From assembly GCF_003057745.1 (NCBI RefSeq), contig NZ_QBJD02000007.1, positions 1-64,000 of the forward strand: a DNA stretch of 64,000 nucleotides. The letters run 5' to 3'. The notes beneath the pieces are model-generated. The model was not told where the DNA came from, searched no databases, and saw only the letters and a program-made list of their open reading frames with translations. The DNA is from Enterobacter sp. RIT418. Lineage in GTDB: Bacteria > Pseudomonadota > Gammaproteobacteria > Enterobacterales > Enterobacteriaceae. Every line of letters starts with the position of its first letter. The stretch's first letter is position 1. This document shows, one piece after another, positions 62,554-64,000 of this stretch. Position numbers and translations under genes: made by a program.

Positions 62554-64000
62554 AGTTGTTCTCCGATATTCTGTATGGATGACGCGGTACGCGGCGCGGG
62601 AAGCGTGACCCGGCACTCTCCCTCACCGGTTTTCACCACCAGTTGACCCGGCAGGGGTGGGTCTTCAAGCCAGATAAACCCATCGCGTCCCACGATGGTG
62701 CTGCCGTGTGGCGTTGAAACGATGCTGCCCAGCGGGAGCGGCGTGCCGCGGCTGTCGACCAGCCTGGCCTGAACCGTCACGGCGTGATGGACGTTGAAAT
62801 CGACTTTTACCGCGCTGCTGTTACCCGGCCTGGCATACATGTCGGTGACGGGGGCGATGACATCGGCAGGCAGGTCAAGCGGGTTAATGCTGACTTTGCT
62901 GTTGTGGTAGCGCGGCAGGTCGGTCAGTAGGATATAACCGTCCTCATCGGTTTCGCCTGCCGGGCGATTTTCCAGCATCACCGGCACGTGCCCGATACCG
63001 CGCGTTGAGACCAGCGCTAAGCCCTGCTCGCTGTAGCGCAGGGGGTGCAGGCTGTGATCCAGCAGCGTCAGGCTGCCTTCGGCAGAGGCGTACTGATTGC
63101 TCGCGTTTGCGCTTTTCTCCAGCCCAACATGCCACTCTCCGGCGTGGCTCAGATAGCCCACGTCACCATACGTTTCCCGGCGTTCGCCAACGTTTTGCCC
63201 AAGTTGCCACGACCAGCCGCCTGTCTGGTCGTCTGGCTGGTGGCGATAGTCCATTCGCGGCGAATCCTGGTTTGCCTGGAGTGAGAGGGTGTTCTGGCGC
63301 CCAAGAGGGACCGAGAGCAAAAGCTGAACGTTGCTCGACGAGTCCGTAAACGCGCGGGTATAGCTCAGCGTGGCGGAAATATGCGCCGGTAGGGTAACGG
63401 ACCAGGAGGCGTTGAAATAGCGTTGTTTATTGCCCTGTATGTCTTGTTCCACCCAGCCCAGGCCTGGCGTACCCAGGTGTGAGAATGAATGGCTTAACCA
63501 CACGCTATCGCTGCGCCTGACGGGCACGGCACCGCTCATGCGGGCATTATCGGCGAACGCAGGATTGGTACGCACGGTGCTGGCAGAGATGCTCGTCCCG
63601 CCGCCGTTCCATTGCCAGCCAAGACCCCACTGTGTCCCCTGACCGTATGGGCTGTCGCTCACCGCGACGTGTTGGCTGACAATGCCGGCGTTTGGGGATA
63701 TCAGCCAGTCAATCCCCGTTCCGATATTGCGCAGTTTATGCTGCTGCTCCGTATGTAGCGCCAGCGTCAGCTGGTTGTTGACCCCATAGCGCCAGCCGGC
63801 GTCGAGCATCGGCGACGCGGCGTAGTCGTCGGAGCGCTGGGCGTAGTTTTGCCGCATCCAGCCGATGTCCAGAGAGCCGCTGCTAAGCCCTTCGGCCAGC
63901 ATTCCCGGAGCCCCGTATACATCAAGCTGTACGGTACGACGCTGGCCGTTGATATCGGTAATGACCAGCTGCGCCTGTCCGCTTCCGGTGAAGGTGGGTA
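62544..64000 (-). CDS. Archaic-type fimbrial usher (CsuD-like), 5' part missing (window edge)
   Basis: The C-terminal 484 residues of an outer-membrane usher. The barrel strands DIGWMRQNYAQRSDDYAASPMLDAGWRYGVNNQLTL, HTEQQHKLRNIGTGIDWL and YFNASWSVTLPAHISATLSYTRAFTD are recognisable, then the plug-side C-terminal domain RPAGETDEDGYILLTDLP...KVSINPLDLPADV. It secretes and assembles pilus subunits. The open frame continues to base 64000. The stop overlaps the downstream tip-subunit start. The chaperone and major subunit must lie beyond the window. Confidence 0.88.
   Translation of the reverse strand, partial: PTFTGSGQAQLVITDINGQRRTVQLDVYGAPGMLAEGLSSGSLDIGWMRQNYAQRSDDYAASPMLDAGWRYGVNNQLTLALHTEQQHKLRNIGTGIDWLISPNAGIVSQHVAVSDSPYGQGTQWGLGWQWNGGGTSISASTVRTNPAFADNARMSGAVPVRRSDSVWLSHSFSHLGTPGLGWVEQDIQGNKQRYFNASWSVTLPAHISATLSYTRAFTDSSSNVQLLLSVPLGRQNTLSLQANQDSPRMDYRHQPDDQTGGWSWQLGQNVGERRETYGDVGYLSHAGEWHVGLEKSANASNQYASAEGSLTLLDHSLHPLRYSEQGLALVSTRGIGHVPVMLENRPAGETDEDGYILLTDLPRYHNSKVSINPLDLPADVIAPVTDMYARPGNSSAVKVDFNVHHAVTVQARLVDSRGTPLPLGSIVSTPHGSTIVGRDGFIWLEDPPLPGQLVVKTGEGECRVTLPAPRTASSIQNIGEQLCH

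Overview
The window looks like the chromosome of an Enterobacteriaceae close to Enterobacter. The evidence is the E. coli-like order yjiA-yjiX-btsT followed by a complete 4-hydroxyphenylacetate (hpa) cluster and tsr, close matches to E. coli YjhP, TopAI, YjiN, YjiA, BtsT, HpaA-I and Tsr, and GC-rich core genes. AT-rich islands (about 1-5.5 kb, the hsdS specificity domains, part of 36.8-38.4 kb) interrupt this background and look acquired.

Layout. (a) 1-5.4 kb: an AT-rich minus-strand operon of a double GHKL-ATPase/histidine-kinase-like protein, a stand-alone receiver, an HNH nuclease and an N6-adenine DNA methylase that runs off the left edge. It has a strong sigma70-type promoter, and I know no named system with this composition. 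(b) 5.6-8.4 kb: IS scrap yard with a decayed IS3-type orfB, a truncated IS110-family transposase fused to a truncated IS3-family element, then two broken enterobacterial genes. (c) 8.4-12.1 kb: a coupled HNH nuclease/methyltransferase pair, a symE-like gene behind a LexA box, and topAI-yjhP without yjhQ, behind a mini-ORF and hairpin leader. (d) 12.3-15.5 kb: three paralogs of housekeeping genes (second tryptophanyl-tRNA synthetase, second ClpP, second RoxA). The TrpRS gene is preceded by a 17-residue leader peptide with tandem Trp codons and competing hairpins, a classic attenuator layout. (e) 15.5-27.5 kb: small genes, a MocR regulator with a divergent CMD/AhpD-like gene, a large autotransporter, a LuxR-type regulator, a MarR-HlyD-DUF2955 efflux operon and yjiN. 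(f) 27.6-42.7 kb: a restriction-rich zone equivalent to the E. coli immigration control region: mrr, hsdM, hsdS, hsdR, then a succinate-semialdehyde dehydrogenase, an unrecognised 525-residue protein, a YfaZ-like porin, a phytase-like esterase with a Pho box, and a NERD-nuclease/helicase. (g) 42.9-46.3 kb: yjiA, yjiX, btsT. (h) 46.6-57.9 kb: hpaCB, hpaA, hpaX, hpaIHFDEG and divergent hpaR, covering uptake and full meta-cleavage of 4-hydroxyphenylacetate. (i) 58-59.7 kb: tsr with a sigma28 promoter. (j) 59.7-64 kb: a GNAT acetyltransferase, a ToxR/ToxS-like pair, and the end of an archaic (Csu-type) chaperone-usher pilus operon running off the right edge.

Palindromic repeats of the CCCTCACCCTAACCCTCTCC type recur in spacers between 40.8 and 53.2 kb, including a multi-copy array between hpaH and hpaF. 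No tRNA, rRNA or CRISPR array was recognised. All identifications come from reading motifs and remembered family sequences; no database search was run.
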